Shown one piece after another: positions 33,098 to 41,841 of a stretch of 64,000 nt of DNA. The stretch comes from Tenacibaculum sp. 190130A14a (lineage in GTDB: Bacteria > Bacteroidota > Bacteroidia > Flavobacteriales > Flavobacteriaceae): contig NZ_OZ040189.1 in assembly GCF_964048965.1 (NCBI RefSeq), positions 1,984,001 to 2,048,000 of the forward strand, given 5' to 3'. The number at the start of each line of letters is the position of its first letter. The first letter of the stretch is position 1. A model generated the notes under the pieces. It was not told the DNA's origin. It was given only the letters and a program-made list of their open reading frames with translations, and made no database searches. The translations under genes were made by a program, and so were the position numbers.

Positions 33098-35392
33098 TTA
33101 ACTTTTTTTAACAGAAATAATTACCGTTTTAGAAGCCGGTGTGTGGCTTATTCTTGCTTTACTTTTAATAGGAACAAGCACGTTTGCCTCAGGAAAATAG
33201 GTTGCTGTACATTGCTTCGGAATGCTATAAGGAATGGCTAAAAAGCCATTAGCAAAGCGTTTTTCGCCTTCAAAATAGCTCGTTAAATCTACTTTGTCTA
33301 ATTTATTGATATCTAATGACTTCATGTCGTCAGGATTCATAAAAATAACTCTTCGCTCGTTTAAAATACCTCTATAACGATCATCTAATCCATAAATCGT
33401 AGTGTTATATTGATCATGTGTACGAATCGTCATCATCATAAATTGATCTTTTTCTAAAGAAACATCTGATGGTTGATTCACAGTAAAGTTCGCTTTACCA
33501 GTATGGGTAAGAGAAAAGTCGTTCGACCTCGCATTGTTAGGTAAATAGAAGCCTCCTTTTTCACGAACACGTTGGTTGTATTGGTCAAAACCAGCAATAG
33601 TTGCTTCAATTTTATCTCTAATAAGATCATAATTGGTTACTAAATTAGACCATTCAACTTTTGAGTCTTTAAGAGTAGCTTCTGCCATACCTGCAACAAT
33701 TGCAGGTTCACTTAATAAGGCATCTGAAAGTGGATTTAAATGTCCGCTAGATTTATGTACTACACCCATTGAGTTTTCTACAGATACAAATTGCTCTCCG
33801 GTTTCTTGCATATCTTTTTCTGAACGACCTAAGCAAGGTAATATCAAGGCTTGTTTACCATGAATTAAATGACTACGATTTAACTTGGTAGAAATCTGTA
33901 CCGTTAAATCACAATTTTGCAAAGCTTCCGCAGTATATTCAGTATCGGGTGTTGCAGAAATAAAATTACCTCCCATTCCAATAAACACTTTAGCCTGTTT
34001 CGTTTTCATTGCTTCAATGGCAGCTACGACATCATATCCGTGTTTACGAGGTGCTTCAAAAGAGAATTCTTTCTCTAGGTTTTTAAGGAAACCTTCTTTA
34101 GGTTTTTCCCAAATACCCATAGTTCTATCTCCTTGAACATTAGAGTGCCCTCTTACTGGACAAGTACCGGCACCTTTTTTACCAATACTTCCTTTTAGCA
34201 GTAATAAATTTACCACTTCACGAATATTATCTACGGCATTTTTATGTTGAGTAAGTCCCATTGCCCAACAAATAATAACATTTTTGCTAGTCGCAATAAG
34301 CTCTGTAGCTTCTGTTATTTCTGAAAGGCTTAAACCGGTTTGAGGTAACAAGTCTTCAATAGTATAATTATTAATATCTTCTATTAACGCATCAAATCCT
34401 TGGGTTTTCTCTTTGATGAATTCCAAATCGAATATAGTACCAGGATTTTGTGTTTCTTTTTCAAGTAAAAGCTTCATGATGATTTTTAACAAGGCTACAT
34501 CACCATTAATTTTAACTTGTAAGAAAATATCGGTTAGTTTTTGACCAGGTCCAATCCATTTTAATGGATTTTGTGGGTCATTATAGCGTAAAAGTCCAAC
34601 TTCTGGTAATGGGTTTACCGTAATGATATTTCCACCGTGCTTTTTAGTATCTCCTAAAGCGGTAAGCATACGGGGGTGATTGGTTCCTGGGTTCTGTCCC
34701 ATCACAATTACCAAATCAGCATGGTTAAAATCATCTAGAGTAACCGAACCTTTTCCAATACCTAATGTTTCAGATAAACCAGCACCGCTAGATTCATGAC
34801 ACATATTTGAACAATCGGGTAGGTTGTTAGTACCAAACTGACGCACAAATAACTGGTATAAATAAGCTGCTTCGTTACTAGTTCTTCCTGAGGTATAAAA
34901 AATAGCTTCGTCTGGAGAAGCTAGTGCGTTCAATTCTTTTCCTATAAGGTTAAAAGCATCTTGCCACGAAATTTCTTCATAGTGTGTTGCTCCTTCTTTT
35001 AAGATCATCGGATGCGTAATACGTCCACTTTTTCCTATTTCGTAATCAGACCATTCTGACATTTCTTGTACAGAGTGGGTAGTGAAAAACATAGGAGAAA
35101 CTCTATTTTTTGTAGCTTCTTCAGCAATAGCTTTAGCACCATTTTCGCAATATTCTGCTAAAAAAGCACGTTTTTCATCTGGATCTGGCCATGCACAACC
35201 TGGACAATCAAAACCCTCTTTTTGATTGATTTTAGCTAATAATCCTATTCCTTTTCCAATTCCGACTTCATCAGAAACATGGCTTAAAGCAGATTTAATA
35301 GCTTTCACTCCCACAGCAGATTTAGGAATTTCGGTTAATTTAATTCCTGTTAATTTTTCAGGAGGTTGGGCATGTATTTTTTTATCGCTCAT
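33098..35392 (-). CDS. Molybdopterin oxidoreductase, FdhF/YdeP family
   Basis: The 764-residue protein contains FDCPGCAWPDPDEKRAFLAEYCENGAKAI, TSGRTSNEAAYLYQLFVRQFGTNNLPDCSNMCHESSG and VIVMGQNPGTNHPRMLTAL, all typical of the YdeP branch of the molybdopterin oxidoreductase alpha subunits. The C-terminal part is the molydop-binding domain (TIRTHDQYNTTIYGLDDRYRGI). It lacks a proper N-terminal CxxCxxxC 4Fe-4S motif, as in YdeP. YdeP is linked to acid resistance, but its substrate is unknown. It overlaps fdhD by 11 bp. No electron-transfer subunit gene is adjacent. Confidence 0.93.
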   Translation of the reverse strand: MSDKKIHAQPPEKLTGIKLTEIPKSAVGVKAIKSALSHVSDEVGIGKGIGLLAKINQKEGFDCPGCAWPDPDEKRAFLAEYCENGAKAIAEEATKNRVSPMFFTTHSVQEMSEWSDYEIGKSGRITHPMILKEGATHYEEISWQDAFNLIGKELNALASPDEAIFYTSGRTSNEAAYLYQLFVRQFGTNNLPDCSNMCHESSGAGLSETLGIGKGSVTLDDFNHADLVIVMGQNPGTNHPRMLTALGDTKKHGGNIITVNPLPEVGLLRYNDPQNPLKWIGPGQKLTDIFLQVKINGDVALLKIIMKLLLEKETQNPGTIFDLEFIKEKTQGFDALIEDINNYTIEDLLPQTGLSLSEITEATELIATSKNVIICWAMGLTQHKNAVDNIREVVNLLLLKGSIGKKGAGTCPVRGHSNVQGDRTMGIWEKPKEGFLKNLEKEFSFEAPRKHGYDVVAAIEAMKTKQAKVFIGMGGNFISATPDTEYTAEALQNCDLTVQISTKLNRSHLIHGKQALILPCLGRSEKDMQETGEQFVSVENSMGVVHKSSGHLNPLSDALLSEPAIVAGMAEATLKDSKVEWSNLVTNYDLIRDKIEATIAGFDQYNQRVREKGGFYLPNNARSNDFSLTHTGKANFTVNQPSDVSLEKDQFMMMTIRTHDQYNTTIYGLDDRYRGILNERRVIFMNPDDMKSLDINKLDKVDLTSYFEGEKRFANGFLAIPYSIPKQCTATYFPEANVLVPIKSKARISHTPASKTVIISVKKS

Positions 35393-36182
35393 AAGATATA
35401 TATTGAGGATTAGCGTATATGGTCATTTTATTATTTCTACTGAATCCGATTAAACAAATACCGAATTCTTTGGCAAAATCAACCGCCAAGGTTGAACAAG
35501 CGGATACTGCTACAATAATAGGAATTTTAGCGAGAAATGCTTTGCTAACTATTTCATAAGATACTCTTCCGCTTACTAAAAGTACGTTAGCCTCTGCAAG
35601 AATTTCATTTTTTAATAAACTTCCAATGCATTTATCTACGGCGTTATGTCTTCCAATATCTTCTCTTATAGTAAGTAGTTCTTGCTTTTTATTAAAAATA
35701 GCAGCAGCATGACTTCCCCCTGTAACTTTAAACGTTTCTTGATGATTGCTTAATAACTGAAACATCTGTTGAATCTGAGTTTGTGTAACTTTTTTCGAAT
35801 TACTCAAGGCTTTTCCAGATACATGAAGATCATCTAATTCCTTTTTTCCGCAAATACCACAGGAAGAAACTGATAGTAGTGTTCTTTTGTTGAGATATCC
35901 TTTTCCTAATTTTTCTTTAGAAATAGTAACATTGATAATACTGGAAAAATCTTTCTTTTCTTCTTCAATATCAAAGTTTAAAGCTGTTTTTTCTTTATAA
36001 ATATCTTCAGCATATAACAAACCTCTTATCAAATCAATATCATTCCCCGGAGTACGCATTACAACCGTATAGGATTGTGAATTAATATTAATTTGCAAAG
36101 GAGCTTCAATAACCAAATGATCTGATATTTTATCACTTAGATTATCTTTTACCTTAATGCTATCGTATTGGTTTGTTTGCAT
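35382..36182 (-). CDS. fdhD: Formate dehydrogenase accessory sulfurtransferase FdhD
   Basis: The 266-residue protein has the FdhD signature SVSSCGICGKKELDDL (CxxC loop), TGGSHAAAIFNKK, and REDIGRHNAVDKCIG, then SGRVSYEIVSKAFLAKIPIIVAVSACSTLAVDFA. FdhD transfers sulfur to the molybdenum cofactor and is needed for formate dehydrogenase and related enzymes. It is the first gene of a two-gene leftward operon with the YdeP-type oxidoreductase, an 11-bp overlap indicating translational coupling. This makes that oxidoreductase its likely client. Confidence 0.96.
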   Translation of the reverse strand: MQTNQYDSIKVKDNLSDKISDHLVIEAPLQININSQSYTVVMRTPGNDIDLIRGLLYAEDIYKEKTALNFDIEEEKKDFSSIINVTISKEKLGKGYLNKRTLLSVSSCGICGKKELDDLHVSGKALSNSKKVTQTQIQQMFQLLSNHQETFKVTGGSHAAAIFNKKQELLTIREDIGRHNAVDKCIGSLLKNEILAEANVLLVSGRVSYEIVSKAFLAKIPIIVAVSACSTLAVDFAKEFGICLIGFSRNNKMTIYANPQYISYER

Positions 36183-36231
36183 GAATGTTCTATATGTACA
36201 AACTTACAAAAAATAAGGAGGAGTATAACTT

Positions 36232-36259
36232 AAAAAGCCTTGGAATACCAAGGCTTTTT
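36232..36259. terminator. Terminator of the seven-gene MocR-linked operon
   Basis: AAAAAGCCTTGG-AATA-CCAAGGCTTTTT is a perfect 12-bp stem (36232-36243/36248-36259), downstream of the last gene of the leftward operon and upstream of fdhD. Confidence 0.92.
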
Positions 36260-36356
36260 GTGTACGTTTTATTTTTCCCTTAAATAAATAAAACACAACA
36301 GATATAGGGACTTCTCAGTCATTGTTATAACGTGTGTTTTATTGAATTATTGCCAA

Positions 36357-37535
36357 TTAAAAGCACTTTTCACATATAATTATGATATGTTTATTTTCTA
36401 AATTGGTGGTGAAAAAGAGATACAAATTACCACCTTCTTTTAATTTGGTTTTCTTTCTAATTTCTGCAACAGATATTGGAAAGTTTCTCGTGGTAATATT
36501 TGCTTTTAAATTTGGAATCTCTTTTTTTAATTGCTTTTTATCGAAAGGGATTACTTTTTTAATGCTAAAGCTTCTTCCAGGAAAATCTATATATTCATTA
36601 GAAGTGTATAAATGTGAATGCTGGTGAAGCTTAGCTATTTGGAGTTGTTGGGCTACTTGATTAAATCCACCTGATTTTAAAATAGCGGTATTCGGCTCGT
36701 ATAAATACTGTAAGGGTAGGGAATAGGAGGCAGTTGCTTCTTCTTGAAAATCAAAATCAAATATTTGATCTTTTTCCTTTTGAAGGTTGATCGTTTTAAT
36801 GTGTATCACTCCTTCATATCCCTTTTCTAATAAAAATAATAGCTCTTTTACTTCATTTTTAACTCCTACAATATGGATTTCTTTAACAAAACGAAGTTCG
36901 TCTATAGTGCCTTTTATGTCTAAAACAGGGGAGTTCTTGATAAGTATGGTATTTGATTTACTAAATAAAAAATCAATATTTTCTGGAACATTAGGTAAGC
37001 AATCTTTTAATAAAAAAACTTTCCCTTTTACATCATCTCTTCTAGAAGGATCAATATAAATACAATCGTATTGCTGTGAAGTTTCTTCTAAATATTCCAA
37101 CCCATTTTTAGCAACTGTTGTAATATGATTAGCTTTTAGTTGCTCATAGTTATAAGTAACAATGGTAGAAAGTTCTTTATTAATTTCACAATGTGTTACT
37201 TCTTTAAACTGTTTAGAAAAATAGTAAGCATCAATACCGAAACCTCCAGTAATATCTATGATAGAATTCCCTGATACCAATTTTGCTTTATATGCTGCCG
37301 TCAATTCTGAAGAGGTTTGCTCTATACTTAATTTAGGAGGATAGTATATAGGTGCTGCTTCAAACCATGTAGGAAGCTTTTTCTCAGACTTTTGCTTGGC
37401 TATAATTTGGTTAGCCAATTCTTGAATAGAAATGTTCGTAAAAGGACTTCCTTTAAGGATGAGCTTATTTATATCTGATTTTAGGTTAGAATTGATGAAC
37501 TCTTGTACCTCTCTATGTAGTATTTCTTTATTCAA
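36357..37535 (-). CDS. Class I SAM-dependent methyltransferase (THUMP-like protein)
   Basis: The 392-residue protein has a Rossmann methyltransferase core: SIIDITGGFGIDAYYFSKQF (motif I), HCEINKEL (acidic motif II) and YDCIYIDPSRRDD, where DPSRR replaces the usual NPPY. The C-terminal ~100 residues (FSIKKVIPFDKKQLKKEIPNLKANITTRNFPISVAEIRKKTKLKEGG) match the THUMP-like tail seen in many Bacteroidota proteins of this type. An RNA substrate is likely but unknown. It ends the MocR-facing operon, starting 3 bp after the previous stop. Confidence 0.85.
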   Translation of the reverse strand: MNKEILHREVQEFINSNLKSDINKLILKGSPFTNISIQELANQIIAKQKSEKKLPTWFEAAPIYYPPKLSIEQTSSELTAAYKAKLVSGNSIIDITGGFGIDAYYFSKQFKEVTHCEINKELSTIVTYNYEQLKANHITTVAKNGLEYLEETSQQYDCIYIDPSRRDDVKGKVFLLKDCLPNVPENIDFLFSKSNTILIKNSPVLDIKGTIDELRFVKEIHIVGVKNEVKELLFLLEKGYEGVIHIKTINLQKEKDQIFDFDFQEEATASYSLPLQYLYEPNTAILKSGGFNQVAQQLQIAKLHQHSHLYTSNEYIDFPGRSFSIKKVIPFDKKQLKKEIPNLKANITTRNFPISVAEIRKKTKLKEGGNLYLFFTTNLENKHIIIICEKCF

Positions 37536-37538
37536 CGC

Positions 37539-38825
37539 TTAATTATATCCTTTTACAATTCCCATACTTAAGTTACCTCCATTTTCAAATACATGATTAG
37601 TAGGTAATAAAGTTCCACTTTCTGTGGTAATCCAATCTTGCCAAGTTGCTGGTACTCCTTCCATTTTCATACTTGGCACGTACATTTTATAACTTTTTGG
37701 AATATTGTTTTCATCTAATATCCATAAATAAGAATCACCTGGAGTGGTTCCTCCAACGGTATACTTCACCAATAATGCTTCTTTATTATCCACCATTTTA
37801 ATAGATCGAAGAATACCTGGTTCAAATAGTTTATGCGGAGCAACTAGCCAAAAAGAATCATTATTAAACAATCTTTCTGCTCTATTTACTAAACTCGTAT
37901 CTGCTTTTTCTAATGGTTGTTCATGAACAAAAACGGTACTTTTATTTAAGTTGTTTGGATGTAAGTTCACACGAATAGAATCCCAAGAAACATCTACAAT
38001 ATGCTTGGTTTTATCCCATTTATAAGAACGTCTTCCTCCAAAGCTCCATTCTAAAAAACGCGTGTTTTTATACGCCTCATGATTGATGGCTTTTAAAATA
38101 CGATTGGCAACGATATCTGCTTTTGTGTTCATTGCTTTTACATCCCCCATGTCTATTGATAATCCAAACAAGGAAAGCGTATGTTGTGTTGGTAGTTCAA
38201 TTCCAGCCTCTGTTTTGGTCCATTGATCCCATGTAGCTTCTATTCCGCCAATAGGAATAATTTGTGTCCACATTTTGTAAGAAACAGGTTTGAAATTATC
38301 ATCTAGAATCCATAAATAAGAATCTCCAGGAGTTGTACCACCAGAAGTATAAGTGATTAATAAGGCGTCTTTACCATTGTGCTGTACAATTCTTCTTTCT
38401 GTACCTGGATCGAACACTTTAAAAGGTGCAACTAACCAAAAAGAATCATTGTTAAAGAAGTCTTGCGCTTTTTTAAATACGTTAGCGTCTGGATTTTTTA
38501 CAAGTTGTTTGTCTGTAGTATACAGTTTATTGTTATCAGGTTGATTTAAGAATAAATGTACTTCTTTATCATCCCACTTTACAATAACCATATTTTCGCT
38601 TTTTACCCATTTATAATGGTGGGCTCCTCTAAAGGACCATTCTAAAACTTCGGTATTTTTATAGTTTTCAAAGTTTAATGCAGTAAGCATTTTAGTAGCA
38701 AGTGCATCTGCTTCAGCTCCCTGTTTTCCTTCAGGTAATTTTTCATTGTTGATAAAATAAACCGCTCCAATTACTATAATTATCAATAGCAATAAGATTC
38801 CTAAAAATTTAAATAGTTTTTTCAT
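37539..38825 (-). CDS. Membrane-anchored protein with two tandem copies of one domain
   Basis: The 428-residue protein has one N-terminal membrane helix (FLGILLLLIIIVIGAVYFI) and then two ~190-residue copies of the same domain. Each copy has NTxxLEWSF, a W(D)K(...)VDV strand pair, NNDSFWLVAP and TPGDSYLWILD. Copies span about residues 38-230 and 235-425. No catalytic motif is seen. It starts directly after the ATP-grasp gene (no gap) inside the seven-gene operon. I do not recognise the family; the duplication suggests a binding or scaffold function in the periplasm. Confidence 0.75.
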   Translation of the reverse strand: MKKLFKFLGILLLLIIIVIGAVYFINNEKLPEGKQGAEADALATKMLTALNFENYKNTEVLEWSFRGAHHYKWVKSENMVIVKWDDKEVHLFLNQPDNNKLYTTDKQLVKNPDANVFKKAQDFFNNDSFWLVAPFKVFDPGTERRIVQHNGKDALLITYTSGGTTPGDSYLWILDDNFKPVSYKMWTQIIPIGGIEATWDQWTKTEAGIELPTQHTLSLFGLSIDMGDVKAMNTKADIVANRILKAINHEAYKNTRFLEWSFGGRRSYKWDKTKHIVDVSWDSIRVNLHPNNLNKSTVFVHEQPLEKADTSLVNRAERLFNNDSFWLVAPHKLFEPGILRSIKMVDNKEALLVKYTVGGTTPGDSYLWILDENNIPKSYKMYVPSMKMEGVPATWQDWITTESGTLLPTNHVFENGGNLSMGIVKGYN

Positions 38826-39728
38826 TTATATCTGAGTCAATTCTTTAATTCCGATAGCCAATTCATCTGCTGCTTTAGGGTAATTTCTAAACCACAATTC
38901 AGGTTCTACCAATTCTAGCTCTGCAAGCGCCAATTGGTTATTGTTGTCTATAAAAGCATCTACACGAGCGTAAATAGGGGACTCAAAGCATGCTTGTACT
39001 ACTTTTTCGGCAAAGGTTATTTCTTGTTGAGTAGGAGTGTACTCATGAACAGAACCACCAAAATCGTCTTGTACTCTAAAATCACCAGATTTTGCTTTTT
39101 TCAATACCGCATGAGTAAATTTACCATTCATAACCATATAAGATACTTCTCCTTTTTCAACAATGTTGTATTGAAAGGGTTGCATAATCATGGCTTCTTG
39201 AGAAATTAACTCAGAAAATATAGCTTCATGTGCTGCTATATTTTCTGAATTGATTTTATAGGTATGTCTAGAACCTGCTGAGATGCATGGTTTGACTACA
39301 AATTCTTGTAAATTGTATTGAGTAGAAAGTTCTTCAAGGGTTTTTGAGGCTCCTTTTTCAATAAAATAAGATTCACATATATGTACTCCATTTTTTTGTA
39401 AATCGAGTAAGTAGTGTTTGTCAAGGTTCCATCGAATAATGGCTTCAGAGTTTAATAAAATGGCTTGTTGACTTACTTTTTCTAACCATTTAGAAAATTC
39501 TGAAAAGCGTTCGGAATAATCCCATGTAGTTCTAAATAATATGAATTTTGTACTGCTCCAATCGAAACTAGTATCGTCCCAAGACAAGCGAATAACTTTT
39601 AAACCTTGTTTTTCTAATGATTGAAGTACATAATTGTCTTCGTCTATTACATTCTGAATATAGTTATCACCCTCTTTTATAGTTAAATAACTTTTGCTAG
39701 TGAGTATAACAACATCGTATTTTTTCAT
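38826..39728 (-). CDS. ATP-grasp domain protein (glutathione-synthetase/RimK-like)
   Basis: The 300-residue protein has an N-terminal pre-ATP-grasp fold (YDVVILTSKSYLTIKEG), then the ATP-grasp core: FVVKPCISAGSRHTYKI (nucleotide-binding Lys and Gly loop), AMIMQPFQYNIVEKGEVSYMVMNGKFTHAVLKKAKSGDFRVQDDFGG and ARVDAFIDNNNQLALAELELVEPELWF with metal-binding acidic residues. It resembles glutathione synthetase-like ligases that form amide bonds. The substrate is unknown. It lies in the operon next to the PNPOx-like gene (28-bp gap). Confidence 0.88.
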   Translation of the reverse strand: MKKYDVVILTSKSYLTIKEGDNYIQNVIDEDNYVLQSLEKQGLKVIRLSWDDTSFDWSSTKFILFRTTWDYSERFSEFSKWLEKVSQQAILLNSEAIIRWNLDKHYLLDLQKNGVHICESYFIEKGASKTLEELSTQYNLQEFVVKPCISAGSRHTYKINSENIAAHEAIFSELISQEAMIMQPFQYNIVEKGEVSYMVMNGKFTHAVLKKAKSGDFRVQDDFGGSVHEYTPTQQEITFAEKVVQACFESPIYARVDAFIDNNNQLALAELELVEPELWFRNYPKAADELAIGIKELTQI

Positions 39729-39756
39729 AGCCCCAATTTACTACAAAAATTATTGA

Positions 39757-40416
39757 TTATTGATTTGCTTGATAGTAATTCATTACATGTGTTGGAATAG
39801 CAATATTTTCAGGAAGTTTATCGTCAGAAATAGGGTGCTGTGCTACTTGTTTAAGAGGAACTAAACCTGCCCAAATAGGTAAGCTTTCATCTTCAGGCTC
39901 ATCATTTACCCCAACATCTCTTACTTTGGCAGAAGCCGATTCAATAGTCATTTCTACTACTAAGGTTCTGTCCAATTCATGTGGATGCATAGGTCTAATT
40001 TCATTCCATCTTCCTTGCATCATATGTTCCATAAAGCATTCTAAAGCATCTGATTTTCCCTGGTCATTTTCTATTTTCTTTACAGTTCCAAATACGGTAG
40101 CAGAGCGGTAGTTAACAGAGTGATGTAACCCTGAACGAGCTAGAACTAGAGCATCTAAATGCATCACGGTCATACTCATTTCACCTGCTTCTAAAAGTGC
40201 TAAAAGCATTCTGTTTGCTTGTGAACTGTGTAAGTATATTTTGTTGTCTTTTCTTCCATAGGCCATAGGCAAAGAAATAGCTTTTCCTTCATAGGTATAG
40301 CTAACAAAGCCAATAAATCCAGCATCTAAGATAGTATTGATTCTTTCAATATCATAGGTAGCTCTATTTTGACCTCTTTTAATTCTGTTTAATTTTGATT
40401 TTGAGTATTCTTGCAT
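39757..40416 (-). CDS. Pyridoxamine 5'-phosphate oxidase family protein (FMN-binding split barrel)
   Basis: The product is 219 residues from ATG 40416 (MQEYSKSKLNRIKRG). An upstream ATG at 40497 would run back into the GNAT gene and is rejected. The split-barrel pattern GFIGFVSYTYEGKAISLPMAYGRKDNKIYLHSSQANRML and SVNYRSATVFGTVKKIEN is typical of the Pyridox_ox_2 (PNPOx-like, class 3) group. These bind FMN or heme. The conserved PLP-site residues of true PdxH are not evident, so a vitamin B6 role is not proven. The operon faces a MocR regulator, a class whose known members often govern B6 genes. Confidence 0.88.
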   Translation of the reverse strand: MQEYSKSKLNRIKRGQNRATYDIERINTILDAGFIGFVSYTYEGKAISLPMAYGRKDNKIYLHSSQANRMLLALLEAGEMSMTVMHLDALVLARSGLHHSVNYRSATVFGTVKKIENDQGKSDALECFMEHMMQGRWNEIRPMHPHELDRTLVVEMTIESASAKVRDVGVNDEPEDESLPIWAGLVPLKQVAQHPISDDKLPENIAIPTHVMNYYQANQ

Positions 40417-40432
40417 TGTTTTTTTATTAAGG

Positions 40433-40948
40433 TTAGAGTTCCTTTGCGTAAATAAAGTTTTCGAAAGCTTTTCCGTTGACCCAAAAAGTATAATCACCTA
40501 CTTTTTTGAAATCGAGTTTCTCATAAAACCTCATGGCTTTTTGATTTTTGATATATGTTGTAAGCCATAGCTGGTTAAACTCTAGTTCTTTGGCTTTGTT
40601 AAAGACTGTTTCATATAATTGAAATCCTACTTTTTTTCCTAAAAACTCTTCCAAAACATAGATTCTTTCTAGTCTACATACATTTTGATCGGTAATATGT
40701 TCATTAACTTGATTTAAAATCAATTTAGCATAACCAACAGGGAAGTTATTTACATAGGCAATCCAATAAATGTTTTCTTCACTTGCTATTTCCTTATGTG
40801 TCTTTTTTATGGAAAAGGCTTCATTGTTATAGTTAAATAAATCTTCGGCATTGTTTATATAATGCCCATGAGATTCTGAATAGGTAATTCTACCTAAGAG
40901 CGCAAGTGTTTCTGTATGGCTTGTAGAAGCTTGTTTTATGGTTATCAT
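40433..40948 (-). CDS. GNAT family N-acetyltransferase
   Basis: The 171-residue protein shows the acetyl-CoA loop LERIYVLEEFLGKKVGFQLYETVF (variant of Q-x-x-G-x-G/A) and the end motif MRFYEKLDFKKVGDYTFWVNG. The N-terminal part is ITIKQASTSHTETLALL. The substrate is unknown. It is third in the operon, 4 bp after the DUF1272 gene. Confidence 0.87.
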   Translation of the reverse strand: MITIKQASTSHTETLALLGRITYSESHGHYINNAEDLFNYNNEAFSIKKTHKEIASEENIYWIAYVNNFPVGYAKLILNQVNEHITDQNVCRLERIYVLEEFLGKKVGFQLYETVFNKAKELEFNQLWLTTYIKNQKAMRFYEKLDFKKVGDYTFWVNGKAFENFIYAKEL

Positions 40949-40952
40949 GTTG

Positions 40953-41243
40953 TTATCTCGTTTCTGGGGGAATATTTTTAAACCTATTAATTAATTCTCT
41001 TTTCTCTTCTAAATTTTTAGGATCATAGACCCTTTTCGTAGAAGCAGGGTATTTTTGAACATATTGCTGGGGTCTTATAGGCCTTGGAACAAAATTACCT
41101 GTACAACTCGGACATATATTTTCAAATACTTCTAAAGCACAGGTTTTGCAATAAGTACATTCAAAAGAGCATATCATTGCTTCGGTTGAAGTATTGGGTA
41201 AATCGATACCACAGTGTTCACAATTTGGTCTTAGCGCTAGCAT
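40953..41243 (-). CDS. DUF1272 zinc-ribbon protein
   Basis: The 96-residue protein has a conserved Cys layout in the first 55 residues: NCEHCGIDLP, MICSFECTYCKTCA and NICPSC, seven cysteines fitting the DUF1272 metal site. The C-terminus is basic and low-complexity (RPIRPQQYVQKYPASTKRV). It is a cytoplasmic zinc-binding protein with no known function. Its start overlaps the stop of the DinB gene by one base, showing translational coupling. Confidence 0.9.
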   Translation of the reverse strand: MLALRPNCEHCGIDLPNTSTEAMICSFECTYCKTCALEVFENICPSCTGNFVPRPIRPQQYVQKYPASTKRVYDPKNLEEKRELINRFKNIPPETR

Positions 41244-41761
41244 TATAAATAGCGTTCGTTAATAATATTGATATGCCACATACTATGACCTAATAATATA
41301 TATGCACAAGCTCTTGCTGATACTGCTGCATTACTTGCGGTTCCCATATTTATCAGATGTTCTTCTGGAATGCTGGCAATGAGGTTTAAAGAGTATTGGC
41401 GTGTTAATTTAAACTCCGTTAACAGCGCTTCTAATGATTTATTGTTAGCTTCTGAAGGCTCTATATAATCGTTTTGTTCAAACCCCATTAATGGAGACTG
41501 ATCGTTTCTAGCAATTCTAAAGAAACGGTACATGAAAATACGTTCTGTATCTATAATATGCTGCAAAATTTCTTTGATTGTCCATTTTCCTTCTTGATAT
41601 CGATGTAATAATTTGTTTTCTGGAACATTCGAAAAGAAGTCAATAACATATTTTTCATCTTTTTCAAATCCAGCAACTAGTTCGGTGTCGGCAGCTACTA
41701 GATTGATATAATTTCCATAGTACTCGTTGTATTCGCTTGCTTGTAGGTCTTTTTTGGTCAT
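41243..41761 (-). CDS. DinB family protein (four-helix metal-binding fold)
   Basis: The 172-residue protein has the DinB layout with three spaced metal-ligand His: HRYQEGKWTIKEILQHIIDTERIFMYRFF and LGHSMWHINIINE. Family members bind a divalent metal and include thiol-dependent transferases, but the substrate cannot be predicted. It is the first gene of the seven-gene leftward operon, with its -7 box 20 bp upstream and MocR half-sites beyond it. Confidence 0.92.
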   Translation of the reverse strand: MTKKDLQASEYNEYYGNYINLVAADTELVAGFEKDEKYVIDFFSNVPENKLLHRYQEGKWTIKEILQHIIDTERIFMYRFFRIARNDQSPLMGFEQNDYIEPSEANNKSLEALLTEFKLTRQYSLNLIASIPEEHLINMGTASNAAVSARACAYILLGHSMWHINIINERYL

Positions 41762-41780
41762 TTTTAGAAGTTTTATGTTT

Positions 41781-41788
41781 CAAATGTA
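41781..41788 (-). promoter_or_regulatory. Promoter -7 element of the DinB operon (TACATTTG)
   Basis: It is a perfect TAnnTTTG on the minus strand, ~20 bp before the DinB ATG. There is no -33 TTG upstream; the operator half-sites occupy that region, as expected for activator-dependent transcription. Confidence 0.6.
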
Positions 41789-41797
41789 GTATTTTTA

Positions 41798-41841
41798 TGG
41801 ACTATTCTATTCGTCCAGAATTAAAATAATAAATAGTCCAG
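41798..41841. promoter_or_regulatory. MocR-type operator: one inverted and two direct half-sites
   Basis: TGGACTATT (41798-41806) is the exact complement of AATAGTCCA (41832-41840), which abuts the MocR ATG. A third half-site GTCCAGA (41813-41819) repeats the GTCCAGA at 41837-41843. Two direct plus one inverted site is the pattern described for PdxR/MocR regulators. Confidence 0.6.
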
